This document shows positions 54,682-64,000 of a stretch of 64,000 bases of DNA, one piece after another. Position 1 is the stretch's first letter, and every line of letters begins with the position of its first letter. Source of the DNA: a gamma proteobacterium L18 (lineage in GTDB: Bacteria; Pseudomonadota; Gammaproteobacteria; Pseudomonadales; Pseudomonadaceae); contig KI547167.1 of the NCBI GenBank assembly GCA_000497835.1, forward strand, positions 155,768-219,767, read 5' to 3'. The notes beneath the pieces are model-generated. The model did no database searches and had not been told where the DNA came from. It saw only the letters and a list, made by a program, of their open reading frames with translations. The translations under genes and the position numbers were made by a program.

Positions 54682-55464
54682 ATGACCGTTACCATCAAGA
54701 CCCCCGAGGACATCGAGCACATGCGCGTGGCCGGCCGCCTGGCCGCACAAGTGCTGGAAATGATCGAGCCGCACGTCAAGCCCGGCGTGACCACGGAAGA
54801 GCTGGACCGCCTGTGCCATGACTTCATCGTCAATGAGCAGAAGGCCATCCCTGCCCCGCTGAACTACAAGGGCTTCCCCAAGTCGATCTGCACCTCGATC
54901 AACCACGTGGTATGCCATGGCATCCCGGGTGACAAGGTATTGAAAGACGGCGACACGCTGAACATCGACGTCACCGTGATCAAGGACGGCTACCACGGCG
55001 ACACCAGCCGCATGTTCCATGTGGGCACCGTGCCGGTGTGGGCCGAGCGCCTGTCGCAGGTCACCCAGGAGTGCATGTACAAGGCCATCGAACTGGTGAA
55101 GCCGGGCTGCCGCCTGGGCGACATCGGTGAAGTGATCCAGAAGCACGCCGAAAAGAACGGCTTCTCGGTGGTGCGCGAGTTCTGCGGCCACGGCATCGGC
55201 AAGGTATTCCACGAAGAGCCGCAGATTCTGCACTACGGCCGCGCCGGCACTGGCATGGAGCTCAAGGAAGGCATGACCTTCACCATCGAGCCCATGATCA
55301 ACCAGGGCAAGGCCGACACCAAGGTGCTGGGCGACGGCTGGACCGCGATCACCAAGGACCGCAAGCTGTCGGCGCAGTGGGAACATACCTTGGTGGTGAC
55401 TGCCACTGGTTATGAGATCTTCACCTTGCGGGCGGACGATACCATCCCACGCGTCTCGGCCTGA
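54682..55464 (+). CDS. map: Methionine aminopeptidase, type I
   Basis: Removes the initiator Met from nascent proteins. The 260 residues have the metal-ligand segments LNIDVTVIKDGYHGDTSRMF (two Asp), FCGHGIGKVFHEEPQILHYG (His) and MTFTIEPMINQGK (Glu). The C-terminal WEHTLVVT supplies the last Glu. It is divergent from rpsB, a conserved layout linking N-terminal processing with translation genes. Confidence 0.98.
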   Translation: MTVTIKTPEDIEHMRVAGRLAAQVLEMIEPHVKPGVTTEELDRLCHDFIVNEQKAIPAPLNYKGFPKSICTSINHVVCHGIPGDKVLKDGDTLNIDVTVIKDGYHGDTSRMFHVGTVPVWAERLSQVTQECMYKAIELVKPGCRLGDIGEVIQKHAEKNGFSVVREFCGHGIGKVFHEEPQILHYGRAGTGMELKEGMTFTIEPMINQGKADTKVLGDGWTAITKDRKLSAQWEHTLVVTATGYEIFTLRADDTIPRVSA

Positions 55465-55477
55465 TTTCGCGGCGCGC

Positions 55478-55550
55478 CCTTCCCGAGCTTCGCCCGGTCC
55501 CACAGGAGGTTGGTGAACCCTTGTGGGACCGGGCGAAGCTCGGGAAGGCC
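55478..55550. repeat. REP doublet (CCCGAGCTTCGC family)
   Basis: CTTCCCGAGCTTCGCCCGGT and ACCGGGCGAAGCTCGGGAAG are perfect inverses, with inner CCCACA/TGTGGG, just after map. It ends 51 bases before glnD. Confidence 0.85.
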
Positions 55551-55600
55551 CCAGCACCGCTCCCAAGCCAACCCCAACACAGTTCAGGAAGGCCCATTCG

Positions 55601-58303
55601 ATGCCCCAGGTGGATCCGGAGTTGTTCGATCGCGGTCAGTTCCAGGCGGAACTGGCCCTCAAGGCGAGCCCCATCGCTGCGTTCAAGAAAGCCATTCGCC
55701 AGGCCCGCGAGGTGCTCGACGGGCGCTTCCGTGCCGGCCGCGATATTCGCCGCCTGATCGAGGACCGCGCCTGGTTCGTCGATAATATCCTGCAACAGGC
55801 CTGGAACCAGTTCGACTGGAGCGAAGAAGCCGACATCGCGCTGGTGGCCGTCGGCGGCTATGGCCGCGGTGAACTGCACCCCTACTCCGACATCGACCTG
55901 CTGATCCTGCTGGAAAGCTCGGATCACGAGATATTCCGCGACTCCATCGAGCGCTTTCTCACCCTGTTGTGGGACATCGGCCTGGAAGTGGGCCAGAGCG
56001 TGCGCTCCATCGAAGAGTGCGCCGAACAGGCCCGCGCTGACCTGACCATTATCACCAACCTGATGGAAAGCCGCACCGTGGCTGGCCCCGAGCGCCTGCG
56101 CAAGCGCATGCTGGAAGTCACCGGCACCGCGCACATGTGGCCCAGCAAGGAATTCTTCCTGGCCAAGCGCGCCGAGCAGAAAGCGCGGCACCACAAGTAC
56201 AACGACACCGAATACAACCTGGAGCCCAATGTGAAGGGCTCCCCGGGCGGGCTGCGCGATATCCAGACCATCCTCTGGGTTGCCCGCCGCCAGTACGGCA
56301 CCCTGAACCTGCACGCCCTGGCCGGTGAAGGCTTCCTGCTGGAAAGCGAAAACAACCTGCTGGCCAGCTCCCAGGAATTCCTGTGGAAGGTGCGCTACGC
56401 CCTGCACATGCTGGCCGGGCGCGCCGAAGACCGCCTGCTGTTCGACCACCAGCGCACCATCGCCGGGCTGCTGGGCTTCAAGGACAGCGACGCGAAGCTG
56501 GCCATTGAACGCTTCATGCAGAAGTATTACCGCGTGGTGATGAGCATCGCCGAACTCAGCGACCTGATCATCCAACACTTCGAAGAGGTGATCCTGGCGG
56601 ACGACGTGGGCAGCGTCACCGTGCCGGTCAACTCGCGCTTCCAACTGCACGACGGCTACATCGAGGCAACGCACGCCAACGTGTTCAAGCGCACGCCGTT
56701 CGCCATGCTGGAAATTTTCGTGCTGATGGCGCAGAACCCCGACATCAAGGGCGTGCGCGCCGATACCATTCGCCTGCTGCGCGAACATCGCCACCTGATC
56801 GACGACGATTTCCGCAACGACATTCGCAATACCAGCCTGTTCATCGAGCTGTTCAAGTGCGAGATCGGCATCCACCGCAACCTGCGACGCATGAACCGCT
56901 ACGGCATCCTGGGGCGTTACCTGCCCGAGTTCGGCCATATCGTGGGGCAGATGCAGCATGACCTGTTCCACATCTATACCGTGGACGCGCACACGCTGAA
57001 CCTGATCAAGCACCTGCGCAAACTGCAGTACACGCCGGTATCCGAGAAGTTCCCGCTGGCCAGCAAGCTCATGGGCCAGTTGCCCAAGCCCGAACTGATC
57101 TACCTGGCCGGCCTGTACCATGACATCGGCAAGGGCCGCCACGGCGACCATTCGGACCTGGGCGCCATCGACGCCGAGGCCTTCTGCCAGCGCCACCAAC
57201 TGCCGGTGTGGGACAGCCGCCTGATCGTGTGGCTGGTGCAGAATCACCTGGTGATGTCGACCACGGCCCAGCGCAAGGACCTGTCCGACCCGCAGGTGAT
57301 CCACGACTTCGCGCAACTGGTGGGCGACCAGACACACCTGGACTACCTGTACGTGCTGACCGTGGCCGACATCAACGCCACCAACCCCAGCCTGTGGAAC
57401 AGCTGGCGCGCCAGCCTGCTGCGCCAACTGTTCACCGAGACCAAGCGCGCCCTGCGCCGTGGTCTGGAGAACCCGCTGGACCGCGAAGAACAGATCCGCC
57501 AGACCCAGAGCGCCGCCCTGGACATTCTGGTACGCGCCGGCACCGACCCCGATGACGTCGAGCAACTGTGGTCGCAACTGGGGGACGATTACTTCCTGCG
57601 CCACACCGCGGGCGATGTGGCCTGGCACAGCGACAATATTCTGCAGCAGCCGCTGGACGGCGGCCCGCTGGTGCTGATCAAGGAGACCACCCAGCGCGAA
57701 TTCGAGGGCGGCACGCAGATCTTCATCTACGCGCCCGACCAGCACGACTTCTTCGCGGTGACCGTGGCCGCCATGGACCAGCTCAACCTGAACATCCATG
57801 ACGCCCGCATCATCACCTCCAGCAGCCAGTTCACCCTCGACACCTACATTGTCCTGGACACCGATGGCGGCTCGATCGGCGACAATCCCGTGCGCGTGAA
57901 GGAAATTCGCGACGGCCTGGCCGAGGCCCTGCGCAACCCCGATGACTACCCCAACATCATCCAGCGCCGGGTGCCGCGCCAGCTCAAGCATTTTGCCTTC
58001 GCGCCGCAGGTCACCATCCATAACGATGCCCAGCGCCCGGTGACCATCCTGGAGCTCAGCGCCCCGGACCGTCCTGGCTTGCTGGCACGCATTGGAAAGA
58101 TTTTCCTGGAGTTCGACCTGTCGCTGCAGAACGCCAAGATCGCCACCCTGGGCGAACGGGTGGAAGACGTGTTCTTCATCACCGACGCCGACAACCAACC
58201 GCTTTCCGATCCGCAACTGTGCAGCCGCCTGCAGGATGCCATCGTCGACCAACTGAGTGTCAGCCAGCCGCAGGGCGTCGAGCTGTCGCGCCTGAGCATT
58301 TAG
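55601..58303 (+). CDS. glnD: Bifunctional uridylyltransferase/uridylyl-removing enzyme GlnD
   Basis: Glutamine sensor that uridylylates and deuridylylates PII protein (GlnK/GlnB), setting nitrogen status. The 900 residues contain a nucleotidyltransferase domain with GGYGRGEL at 85-92 and catalytic D97 and D99. The HD domain has H507-D508 ([13 protein letters not shown]), and two C-terminal ACT domains bind glutamine (about 700-780 and 810-890). The start is ATG 55601 behind AGGAAGG; an upstream frame through the REP is not used. It precedes dapC by ten bases. Confidence 0.98.
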   Translation: MPQVDPELFDRGQFQAELALKASPIAAFKKAIRQAREVLDGRFRAGRDIRRLIEDRAWFVDNILQQAWNQFDWSEEADIALVAVGGYGRGELHPYSDIDLLILLESSDHEIFRDSIERFLTLLWDIGLEVGQSVRSIEECAEQARADLTIITNLMESRTVAGPERLRKRMLEVTGTAHMWPSKEFFLAKRAEQKARHHKYNDTEYNLEPNVKGSPGGLRDIQTILWVARRQYGTLNLHALAGEGFLLESENNLLASSQEFLWKVRYALHMLAGRAEDRLLFDHQRTIAGLLGFKDSDAKLAIERFMQKYYRVVMSIAELSDLIIQHFEEVILADDVGSVTVPVNSRFQLHDGYIEATHANVFKRTPFAMLEIFVLMAQNPDIKGVRADTIRLLREHRHLIDDDFRNDIRNTSLFIELFKCEIGIHRNLRRMNRYGILGRYLPEFGHIVGQMQHDLFHIYTVDAHTLNLIKHLRKLQYTPVSEKFPLASKLMGQLPKPELIYLAGLYHDIGKGRHGDHSDLGAIDAEAFCQRHQLPVWDSRLIVWLVQNHLVMSTTAQRKDLSDPQVIHDFAQLVGDQTHLDYLYVLTVADINATNPSLWNSWRASLLRQLFTETKRALRRGLENPLDREEQIRQTQSAALDILVRAGTDPDDVEQLWSQLGDDYFLRHTAGDVAWHSDNILQQPLDGGPLVLIKETTQREFEGGTQIFIYAPDQHDFFAVTVAAMDQLNLNIHDARIITSSSQFTLDTYIVLDTDGGSIGDNPVRVKEIRDGLAEALRNPDDYPNIIQRRVPRQLKHFAFAPQVTIHNDAQRPVTILELSAPDRPGLLARIGKIFLEFDLSLQNAKIATLGERVEDVFFITDADNQPLSDPQLCSRLQDAIVDQLSVSQPQGVELSRLSI

Positions 58304-58313
58304 AGGAACATTC

Positions 58314-59510
58314 GTGAACAACGCTTTGAACCAGCTTCAGCCCTACCCGTTCGAGAAACTGCGCAAGCTGCTGGGCGCCGTCACGCCCAACCCTGACAAG
58401 CGCGCCATCGCCCTGTCGATCGGCGAGCCCAAGCACCGCTCGCCGGCATTCGTGGCCCAAGCCCTGAGCGACAACCTCGACCAGATGGCCGTCTACCCCA
58501 CCACCCTGGGCATCCCGGCCCTGCGCGAGGCGATCGGCCATTGGTGCGAACGCCGCTTCGGCGTGCCGGCCGGCTGGATCGACCCGGCGCGCCACGTGCT
58601 GCCGGTCAATGGCACCCGCGAGGCATTGTTCGCCTTCACCCAGACCGTGGTTGAGCGCAGCGACGACGGCCTGGTGATCAGCCCCAACCCGTTCTACCAG
58701 ATCTATGAAGGCGCAGCGCTGCTGGCCGGAGCCAAGCCGCACTACCTGCCGTGCCTGGACAGCAATGGCTTCAACCCGGATTTCGACGCCGTATCGGCCG
58801 AGACCTGGGACCGTTGCCAGATCCTGTTCCTGTGCTCGCCGGGCAACCCTACCGGCGCCCTGGTGCCGATGGACACCCTGAAGAAACTGATCGCCCTGGC
58901 CGACAAGCACAACTTCGTGATTGCCGCCGACGAGTGCTACAGCGAGCTGTACTTCGACGAACACACCCCGCCGCCGGGCCTGCTGAGCGCCTGCGTGGAG
59001 CTGGGCCGCGAGGACTTCAAGCGCTGCGTGGTATTCCACAGCCTGTCCAAGCGCTCCAACCTGCCGGGCCTGCGTTCGGGCTTCGTGGCCGGCGATGCCG
59101 AGATTCTCAAGGCGTTCCTGCTGTACCGCACCTACCACGGCTGCGCCATGCCCGTGCAAACCCAGCTGGCCAGCATCGCCGCCTGGAACGACGAAGAACA
59201 CGTGCGCGCCAACCGCACCCTGTACCGCGAGAAGTTCGACGCCGTATTGGCGATCCTGGCGCCCGTCATGGATGTACAGCGCCCCGACGGCAGCTTCTAC
59301 CTGTGGCCGAAGGTGCCGATGGATGATGCGCAGTTCTGCCAGCAGTTGTTCGAACAACAGCACGTGACCGTGGTGCCCGGCTCCTACCTGTCCCGCGATG
59401 TGGACGGCGTCAACCCAGGCGCCGGTCGCGTGCGCATGGCCCTGGTCGCACCGCTGGCCGAATGCGTGGAAGCCGCTGAACGTATTCGCGACTTCATCAC
59501 CCAACGCTAA
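58314..59510 (+). CDS. dapC: Succinyldiaminopimelate transaminase DapC
   Basis: PLP aminotransferase (fold type I) of the lysine and meso-diaminopimelate pathway. The 398 residues from GTG 58314 (AGAGGAAC upstream) have the PLP lysine K246 in HSLSKRSNLPGLRSGF. The loop FLCSPGNPTGALVPMD and AADECYSELYF are also present. Position after glnD matches P. aeruginosa dapC. Substrate assignment follows synteny and family; an N-acetylornithine-type activity cannot be excluded from sequence alone. Confidence 0.94.
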   Translation: MNNALNQLQPYPFEKLRKLLGAVTPNPDKRAIALSIGEPKHRSPAFVAQALSDNLDQMAVYPTTLGIPALREAIGHWCERRFGVPAGWIDPARHVLPVNGTREALFAFTQTVVERSDDGLVISPNPFYQIYEGAALLAGAKPHYLPCLDSNGFNPDFDAVSAETWDRCQILFLCSPGNPTGALVPMDTLKKLIALADKHNFVIAADECYSELYFDEHTPPPGLLSACVELGREDFKRCVVFHSLSKRSNLPGLRSGFVAGDAEILKAFLLYRTYHGCAMPVQTQLASIAAWNDEEHVRANRTLYREKFDAVLAILAPVMDVQRPDGSFYLWPKVPMDDAQFCQQLFEQQHVTVVPGSYLSRDVDGVNPGAGRVRMALVAPLAECVEAAERIRDFITQR

Positions 59511-59524
59511 CAAGCGCCCCGCAC

Positions 59525-59640
59525 CGCAACCAAGGTCGCCCCCTACCACGGACAGCGTAGGAGCCGACCTTGGTCGCGATACAGCTGGGATTACGCCATC
59601 GCGGCCAAGGCCGGCTCCTACAGACCGGTGGTAGGGTCGG
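59525..59640. repeat. Long imperfect inverted repeat with REP core GTAGGAGCCGACCTTGG
   Basis: GTAGGAGCCGACCTTGGTCG and CGCGGCCAAGGCCGGCTCCTAC face each other. An outer pair, CCCCCTACCACGG and CGGTGGTAGGG, extends the stem. It separates the conserved dapC side from the accessory genes. Confidence 0.75.
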
Positions 59641-59808
59641 CTCTGGACAACGCCCAGCCCCTGGGCTAAATATGGGGAACGCGCAGGCTTTGCGCGCGCA
59701 TGACTTCCTCCCTTTCAGCGCTCACGCGTGGCGGTAGCCGTTCCCGGTTTTCTCCGCCAGCGTTTTTCTGCGCCTCGAATTCGCCCTTCCCTCGTCGAGC
59801 ACCTCGCC

Positions 59809-61830
59809 ATGAGCACACACCATAACCCGGCGCTGGGCTATCGCCCCGAAATCGACGGCCTGCGCACGCTCGCCGTACTCCCGGTGATTCTGTTTCATGC
59901 TGGCTTCTCGGCATTTTCCGGGGGATTCGTTGGCGTTGACGTGTTTTTCGTTATCTCCGGCTACCTGATCACCTCAATCATCATCGCCGAACTGCAGGCA
60001 GGCAAGTTCTCGGTCATCACCTTCTACGAGCGCCGGGCGCGGCGGATTATGCCCTCGCTGTTCGTGGTCATGTTCACGTGCCTGCCACTGGCATGGCTGT
60101 GGCTCAATCCGCTGGAGTTCAAGTTTTTCGCCAAGAGCCTGGTCGCGGTACCGACCTTTTCGTCGAACATTCTGTTCTGGCGCGAGAGCGGCTACTTCGA
60201 CGTGACCTCCGAGCTGAAACCTTTGCTGCATACGTGGACGCTTGCGGTGGAGGAGCAGTATTACCTGCTGTTTCCGCTACTGCTGATGGCTTGCTGGCGG
60301 CTGGGCCGTGCGCGATTGCTGGGCCTGCTCGCCGTGCTGGCCATTGCCAGCCTGACACTGGCCGAACACGGCGCCACGCGCCAATCCTCGGCAGTGTTCT
60401 ACCTGCTCAGCGGTCGCGCCTGGGAATTGCTGACGGGTTCCTTCATCGCCTTCTATTTCGCCTGGCGTCCTCGCGCTCATCACGGCACCGGCCCCCTTCA
60501 TCAAATTGCCACGCTGATGGGCCTGGCGTTGATCGCCTACGCCGTGTTCGCCTTCGACAGCATCACGCCCTTTCCCGGCTTGCACGCACTGGTACCGACC
60601 CTGGGCGCCGCGCTGATCATCCTGTTCGCCAACGACCGCACCTGGGTGGGGCGTCTGCTGAGTACCCGCCCCTTCGTGATCATCGGTCTGATCAGCTACA
60701 GCGCCTATCTGTGGCATCAGCCGATCTTCGCTTTTGCACGCGATGGCATTCTGATGGAGCCCAGCCCATCGGCCATGCTGGGGCTGTCAGCGCTGTCGCT
60801 GGTACTGGCCTGGCTGAGCTGGCGCTTCGTCGAGCAGTTCTTCCGCCGCAAAAACACCGTCAGCCGCAAGCAGGTGTTTACCGCCGGCGCCTTCGGTTCA
60901 TTGCTGTTCATGGCGCTGGGCCTGACCGGCTACGCCAACAACGGTTTCGCCAACCGCTTCGACGTGGGGCCTACAGCACTTGAAGATTTTGCCTACACGC
61001 AAATTCGCGTGCCCTGCGACAAGAACTACAAAGGGGACGGCTGGAGCATCGACTTCTGCCGCTTCGGCGCCGCCCGCGCCGATGTCACGCCCGATGTCGC
61101 CGTGTTTGGCGACAGCCATGCCGAAGTGCTACTGCCCGCGTTCGATGCCAGCGCCAAGGCGGTGGGCAAGACCGTGGTGCACATCGGCCTGGCCGGCTGT
61201 CCGCCGCTGCTGGGCGTCGACGTGGCACGGGGCAACCACGAGCCCGGTGTTTGCCCTGCCCTGGCGCAGCGCGAATACGACTACGTCAAGGCCAACGGCA
61301 TTCGCAAGGTCATATTGGTGTCGCGCTGGACGCTGTACACCGACGGTGAATACGACAAGGCGCAAAAGGCCGATTACTTTCTGGTTTCCGACAGCCAGCG
61401 ACAACTGGGCAAGGCCGCCTCGCGCCAGGTGTTCGAACAGGGCCTGGCGCGCACGCTGCAGGCCTATGCCGCGCTGGGCACACAGCTGATCATCGTCGAG
61501 CAGGTACCGCAGCAACAGGTGGACGCAAAAAACCTGTATTACCGCTTGGCCCGGGGTACGCACCTGGATCACGCCCAGAGCCTGGCGCGGATCGACGAAC
61601 TGTCGGTGCCACTGGACAAGCATGAGCAGTTGCAGCGCTTCAGCCGCCACCTGATGGAAGCCGACAGCGGACAGAGCAAGGCGACGCTGCTGTCATTGGA
61701 CAGCCTGTTCTGCCGCCAAACAACGTGCCTGATCGGCGACGATCAGCCCTGGTACATGGATAACAATCACTTGAATGCCCGCGGGGCGGCGCTGGCGGTG
61801 AACGTGATTGATGAGGTACTGCAGCGCTGA
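59809..61830 (+). CDS. OafA/YrhL-type acyltransferase with C-terminal SGNH domain
   Basis: A protein of 673 residues. The N-terminal acyltransferase-3 domain has about ten transmembrane helices. It shows RPEIDGLRTLAVLPVILFHA with the conserved His, SGGFVGVDVFFVISGYLIT, FYERRARRIMPSL and LLHTWTLAVEEQYYLLFPLL. The C-terminal periplasmic SGNH hydrolase-like domain (from about residue 440) has block I FGDSHAE, a conserved GCPPLLG and the Asp-His pair in YMDNNHLNARG. Such fusions O-acetylate surface polysaccharide such as O-antigen. The target is unknown. The gene lies in a place where PAO1 has no gene, so it is probably strain-variable. Confidence 0.88.
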   Translation: MSTHHNPALGYRPEIDGLRTLAVLPVILFHAGFSAFSGGFVGVDVFFVISGYLITSIIIAELQAGKFSVITFYERRARRIMPSLFVVMFTCLPLAWLWLNPLEFKFFAKSLVAVPTFSSNILFWRESGYFDVTSELKPLLHTWTLAVEEQYYLLFPLLLMACWRLGRARLLGLLAVLAIASLTLAEHGATRQSSAVFYLLSGRAWELLTGSFIAFYFAWRPRAHHGTGPLHQIATLMGLALIAYAVFAFDSITPFPGLHALVPTLGAALIILFANDRTWVGRLLSTRPFVIIGLISYSAYLWHQPIFAFARDGILMEPSPSAMLGLSALSLVLAWLSWRFVEQFFRRKNTVSRKQVFTAGAFGSLLFMALGLTGYANNGFANRFDVGPTALEDFAYTQIRVPCDKNYKGDGWSIDFCRFGAARADVTPDVAVFGDSHAEVLLPAFDASAKAVGKTVVHIGLAGCPPLLGVDVARGNHEPGVCPALAQREYDYVKANGIRKVILVSRWTLYTDGEYDKAQKADYFLVSDSQRQLGKAASRQVFEQGLARTLQAYAALGTQLIIVEQVPQQQVDAKNLYYRLARGTHLDHAQSLARIDELSVPLDKHEQLQRFSRHLMEADSGQSKATLLSLDSLFCRQTTCLIGDDQPWYMDNNHLNARGAALAVNVIDEVLQR

Positions 61831-61908
61831 GCCACACGACACCTATGCACCACCTCGGTGACGGGCTGGCACCCGATGCTGTGATCTCCCCTTTTCGGAG
61901 AAAAGAGT

Positions 61909-62625
61909 ATGGACAGCCTATTCTGCAAGGCCATCGCTTGCCCGGACCCGAGCCTCTCGTCGGCCAAGGCCATCGAGGAGAACGGCGACAATGCCCCCTC
62001 CGGCACTGGACGCCGCAAGCGCTCGATCGGTGAAATCAGCAAATTCTGGAAACCTGGTCGCACACTGCGCATCGCCTTCGTCAACGAGCCCGGCCAGGCC
62101 TACCGTGATGCAGTCAAGGCAGCGGCGAGCCTGTGGTTGCCGTGGATCAACCTCACGTTCGACTTCGTCGCAGGCAAACAGGGCGAAATCAAGATCTTCA
62201 CCGAGTACGACCAGACCTATTCGTTGATGGGCACGGATGCGCTGACCGTGGGCCCCAGCGACGCCACCATGGTGCTGGGGCTGAAGATCGACGACCCGCA
62301 TTTCGAAGCCAAGGTCGTGCATGAGTTTGGCCATGCGCTGGGCATGCACCACGAACACCAGCATCCGGATGCCGACATTCCTTGGGATTTACCCAAACTC
62401 TATGCGCATTTCGCCAAGGCGGGAGAATCTGCCGAGGAGGTGGACCGGCAGATTCTGTACAAAGTCGACCGCAGCCTGATGCTGGCGAGTCGTTATGATC
62501 GTAAATCGATCATGCATTATCCGGTAAGGCAGGAGTTGACCATTGGTGACTGGTCGATCCCGCAGAACCTCAAGATCAGCCGCAAGGACAAGGCGTTCAT
62601 GCGCAAGGCGTACCCGCCTGCGTAA
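61909..62625 (+). CDS. Metzincin zinc metalloprotease (astacin/M12-like)
   Basis: A protein of 238 residues; start ATG 61909 with CGGAG about eight bases upstream. The zinc motif VVHEFGHALGMHHEHQHP matches HExxHxxGxxHE, and a Met-turn KSIMHYPV follows about 60 residues later, so the fold is metzincin. The domain begins near residue 48 (FWKPGRTLRIAFVNE). There is no Sec signal peptide, and the first 45 residues are polar with a RRKRS stretch that could be a pro-segment. Export route and substrate are unknown; a type VI or leaderless secretion route is possible. It follows the acyltransferase by 78 bases, likely the same accessory segment. Confidence 0.82.
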   Translation: MDSLFCKAIACPDPSLSSAKAIEENGDNAPSGTGRRKRSIGEISKFWKPGRTLRIAFVNEPGQAYRDAVKAAASLWLPWINLTFDFVAGKQGEIKIFTEYDQTYSLMGTDALTVGPSDATMVLGLKIDDPHFEAKVVHEFGHALGMHHEHQHPDADIPWDLPKLYAHFAKAGESAEEVDRQILYKVDRSLMLASRYDRKSIMHYPVRQELTIGDWSIPQNLKISRKDKAFMRKAYPPA

Positions 62626-62627
62626 TA

Positions 62628-62655
62628 CCTGGTAGCCGCTGCCGCCAGGCTACAG
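62628..62655. repeat. REP-like fragment between the metalloprotease and antiporter
   Basis: CTGGTAGCCGCTGCCGCCAGGCTACAGG is a single palindromic REP-like unit, similar to 14886-14908. Confidence 0.6.
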
Positions 62656-62658
62656 GTT

Positions 62659-64000
62659 TCAGCGTTTTACGCCCAGGTTGGCCTCATTGAGGTCCAGTTC
62701 ACTGAGAATCTCGCGCAACACGTCATCACCGATGTGGTGGTGACGGCGCAGGTCATACAGTTCCAGGCGCTGTGCCCGCAAGCCGCGAATACGCAAACGC
62801 CGCTCCAGCTGGTCCATCTGCTGCGCCAGGGCCTGGGCTTCGGCGGAGTCGTTGTACACCTCCAACTGATGACGATACTCGGCCATGATCTGCGCCTTGA
62901 GTTCAGTGGCCAGGGCGGCCTGCGCAGCATCGGAGGCAGGTGCGGCCGGGTCCGTGACCTCCTCGGCTTCCAGGGCACGGATGGCCGCCTCGGCGGTGCG
63001 CCGCCACACCTCACGCACTTCCTTGCGCATCGCCTCGTCCGAACTTTTCTCCACCCCCCGCAACAACAGCGGCAAGGCAACGCACGCCGCCACCAACGAC
63101 AGCAGAATCACCCCGGCCGCGATAAAGATCAGCAGATCGCGCTCGGGAAAATCCTGCCCCACCCCCAGCAGCAGCGGCACCGACATCACGCCGGCCAACG
63201 TCACTGCCCCGCGCACGCCACCCACCGTCAGCAACCAGCACGAGCGCGCCGTGGGCATCAGCACGATGGTGTCCTTGCCCCGCCAACGGCGCAGCCTGCC
63301 GATAAAGCGCCAGGTGCTTTGCACCCAGACAAACCGCAGCACCACCAGCACGGCAAAAATGCACGCCACATCGAACATCCGATAGGCCAGGGTGGGCCAC
63401 AGCGACGCTTCGTGGCTGCTGACCGCCTTGATGATGTCCGGCAGTTGCAGACCCAGCAGCAGGAAGATCAGGCCATTGAAGGCAAATTCCAGCAACGACC
63501 ACACACTGCGGTTGAGCAGGCGCGTACTGGTCTGGCGCGGCAGCAGGTCCAGCCAGCTTTGCATCATGCCCGCCGCTACCGCCGACAGAATGCCCGAAGC
63601 ACCCACCCGCTCCGCTACCACATAGGCGGCGAACGGCAGCAGCAACATGAACACCACATGGGTAGCCGGGTCATCCCAGCCGCGGTCGATCATCCATACG
63701 CGCAAGCGCCCCACCAGCCAGCTCATGACCACGCCGATGGCCAGGCCGCCCAGCGCCACCAGCACGAACGTCAGGCTGGCCTCGGCCAGGGAGAAATAGC
63801 CGGTCACCGCGGCGGCCAGGGCGAACTTGAAGGTCACCAGGCCCGAAGCGTCGTTCATCAGCGCCTCGCCCTGCAGGATACGCATCAATGGCGTGGGCAA
63901 TTTGTCCTGGGCGATGGCCGACACCGCCACGGCGTCGGTGGGCGACAGCACGCCGGCCAGGGCAAAGGCCACCGGCAAGGGGATGGCGGGTATCAGCCAA
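62659..64000 (-). CDS. NhaP-type Na+/H+ antiporter (partial, C-terminal part)
   Basis: CPA1-family cation/proton antiporter. About 447 codons are inside the window; the N-terminus lies beyond the right edge. Helices carry the family blocks VLSPTDAVAVSAIAQD (near the first residues seen), LMNDASGLVTFKFALA with the transport aspartate, and FNGLIFLLLGLQL. GGVRGAVTLAGVMSVPL follows. A cytoplasmic tail of about 150 residues rich in Arg, Glu and Ala (coiled-coil-like) follows the last helix. The gene next to dapC is also an antiporter in P. aeruginosa. Confidence 0.92.
   Translation of the reverse strand, partial: WLIPAIPLPVAFALAGVLSPTDAVAVSAIAQDKLPTPLMRILQGEALMNDASGLVTFKFALAAAVTGYFSLAEASLTFVLVALGGLAIGVVMSWLVGRLRVWMIDRGWDDPATHVVFMLLLPFAAYVVAERVGASGILSAVAAGMMQSWLDLLPRQTSTRLLNRSVWSLLEFAFNGLIFLLLGLQLPDIIKAVSSHEASLWPTLAYRMFDVACIFAVLVVLRFVWVQSTWRFIGRLRRWRGKDTIVLMPTARSCWLLTVGGVRGAVTLAGVMSVPLLLGVGQDFPERDLLIFIAAGVILLSLVAACVALPLLLRGVEKSSDEAMRKEVREVWRRTAEAAIRALEAEEVTDPAAPASDAAQAALATELKAQIMAEYRHQLEVYNDSAEAQALAQQMDQLERRLRIRGLRAQRLELYDLRRHHHIGDDVLREILSELDLNEANLGVKR

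Noticed and set aside
55421..58321. A 966-codon open frame antisense to glnD
   Set aside because: Shadow of glnD; repetitive Val/Gln/Ala/His composition and no ribosome binding site.

Overview
The window is chromosomal core DNA of a Pseudomonas, most like the P. putida group. The evidence is gene order, high-GC codon use, FinR next to ferredoxin-NADP reductase, rsmZ between fdxA and rpoS, and several families of P. putida-type REP palindromes. Species assignment is inference. There is no rRNA, tRNA, CRISPR array or complete insertion sequence that I can support.

Layout. 1-5 kb: start of kup (minus strand, runs off the window), rimO, a YjaB-like acetyltransferase, a degenerate pseudouridine-synthase-like protein, a DUF1456 protein, a 60-residue exported peptide and trmO. 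5-12 kb: fpr and its divergent regulator finR, dgkA, an ErdR-like response regulator, a DMT transporter, a DTW-domain tRNA-modifying enzyme, a small periplasmic protein, a ribbon-helix-helix protein and a LOG-family protein. 12-19 kb: recX, recA (LexA box upstream), pncC, then a phage-type holin and a LexA/CI-like repressor that look like the two ends of an emptied tailocin locus, then mutS and fdxA. 19-24.7 kb: rsmZ sRNA, rpoS, nlpD, pcm, surE, truD, ispF. 25-28 kb: glutathione-dependent formaldehyde detoxification (fghA, adhC) with a divergent LysR gene. 28-35.7 kb: ispD, ftsB, eno, kdsA, pyrG, tilS, accA. 35.7-54.3 kb: a long minus-strand block for replication and envelope biogenesis followed by translation genes: dnaE, rnhB, lpxB, lpxA, fabZ, lpxD, skp, bamA, rseP, dxr, cdsA, uppS, frr, pyrH, tsf, rpsB. 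Transcription runs from high to low coordinates, so rpsB is first. 54.7-59.5 kb: map, glnD and dapC on the plus strand. 59.7-62.6 kb: two accessory genes, an OafA-type acyltransferase with an SGNH domain and a metzincin metalloprotease. The window ends inside an NhaP-type Na+/H+ antiporter.

The envelope block links undecaprenyl-phosphate and isoprenoid supply (dxr, ispD, ispF, uppS), phospholipid supply (cdsA, accA, fabZ), lipid A (lpxA/B/D, kdsA), and outer-membrane protein assembly and surveillance (skp, bamA, rseP). The stress block joins the SOS response (recA, recX, tailocin-type repressor), the stationary-phase sigma factor (rpoS) and Gac/Rsm control (rsmZ).

The points that deserve a second look are: a one-base frameshift inside the signal peptide of skp; the holin-repressor pair with no phage structural genes between them; a pseudouridine-synthase-like protein lacking its catalytic aspartate; a 169-bp palindrome between fdxA and rsmZ; a roughly 125-bp dispersed repeat present three times; and a short ORF with a strong ribosome binding site overlapping the start of the repressor. 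I did not see a convincing new multi-gene defence or metabolic system.
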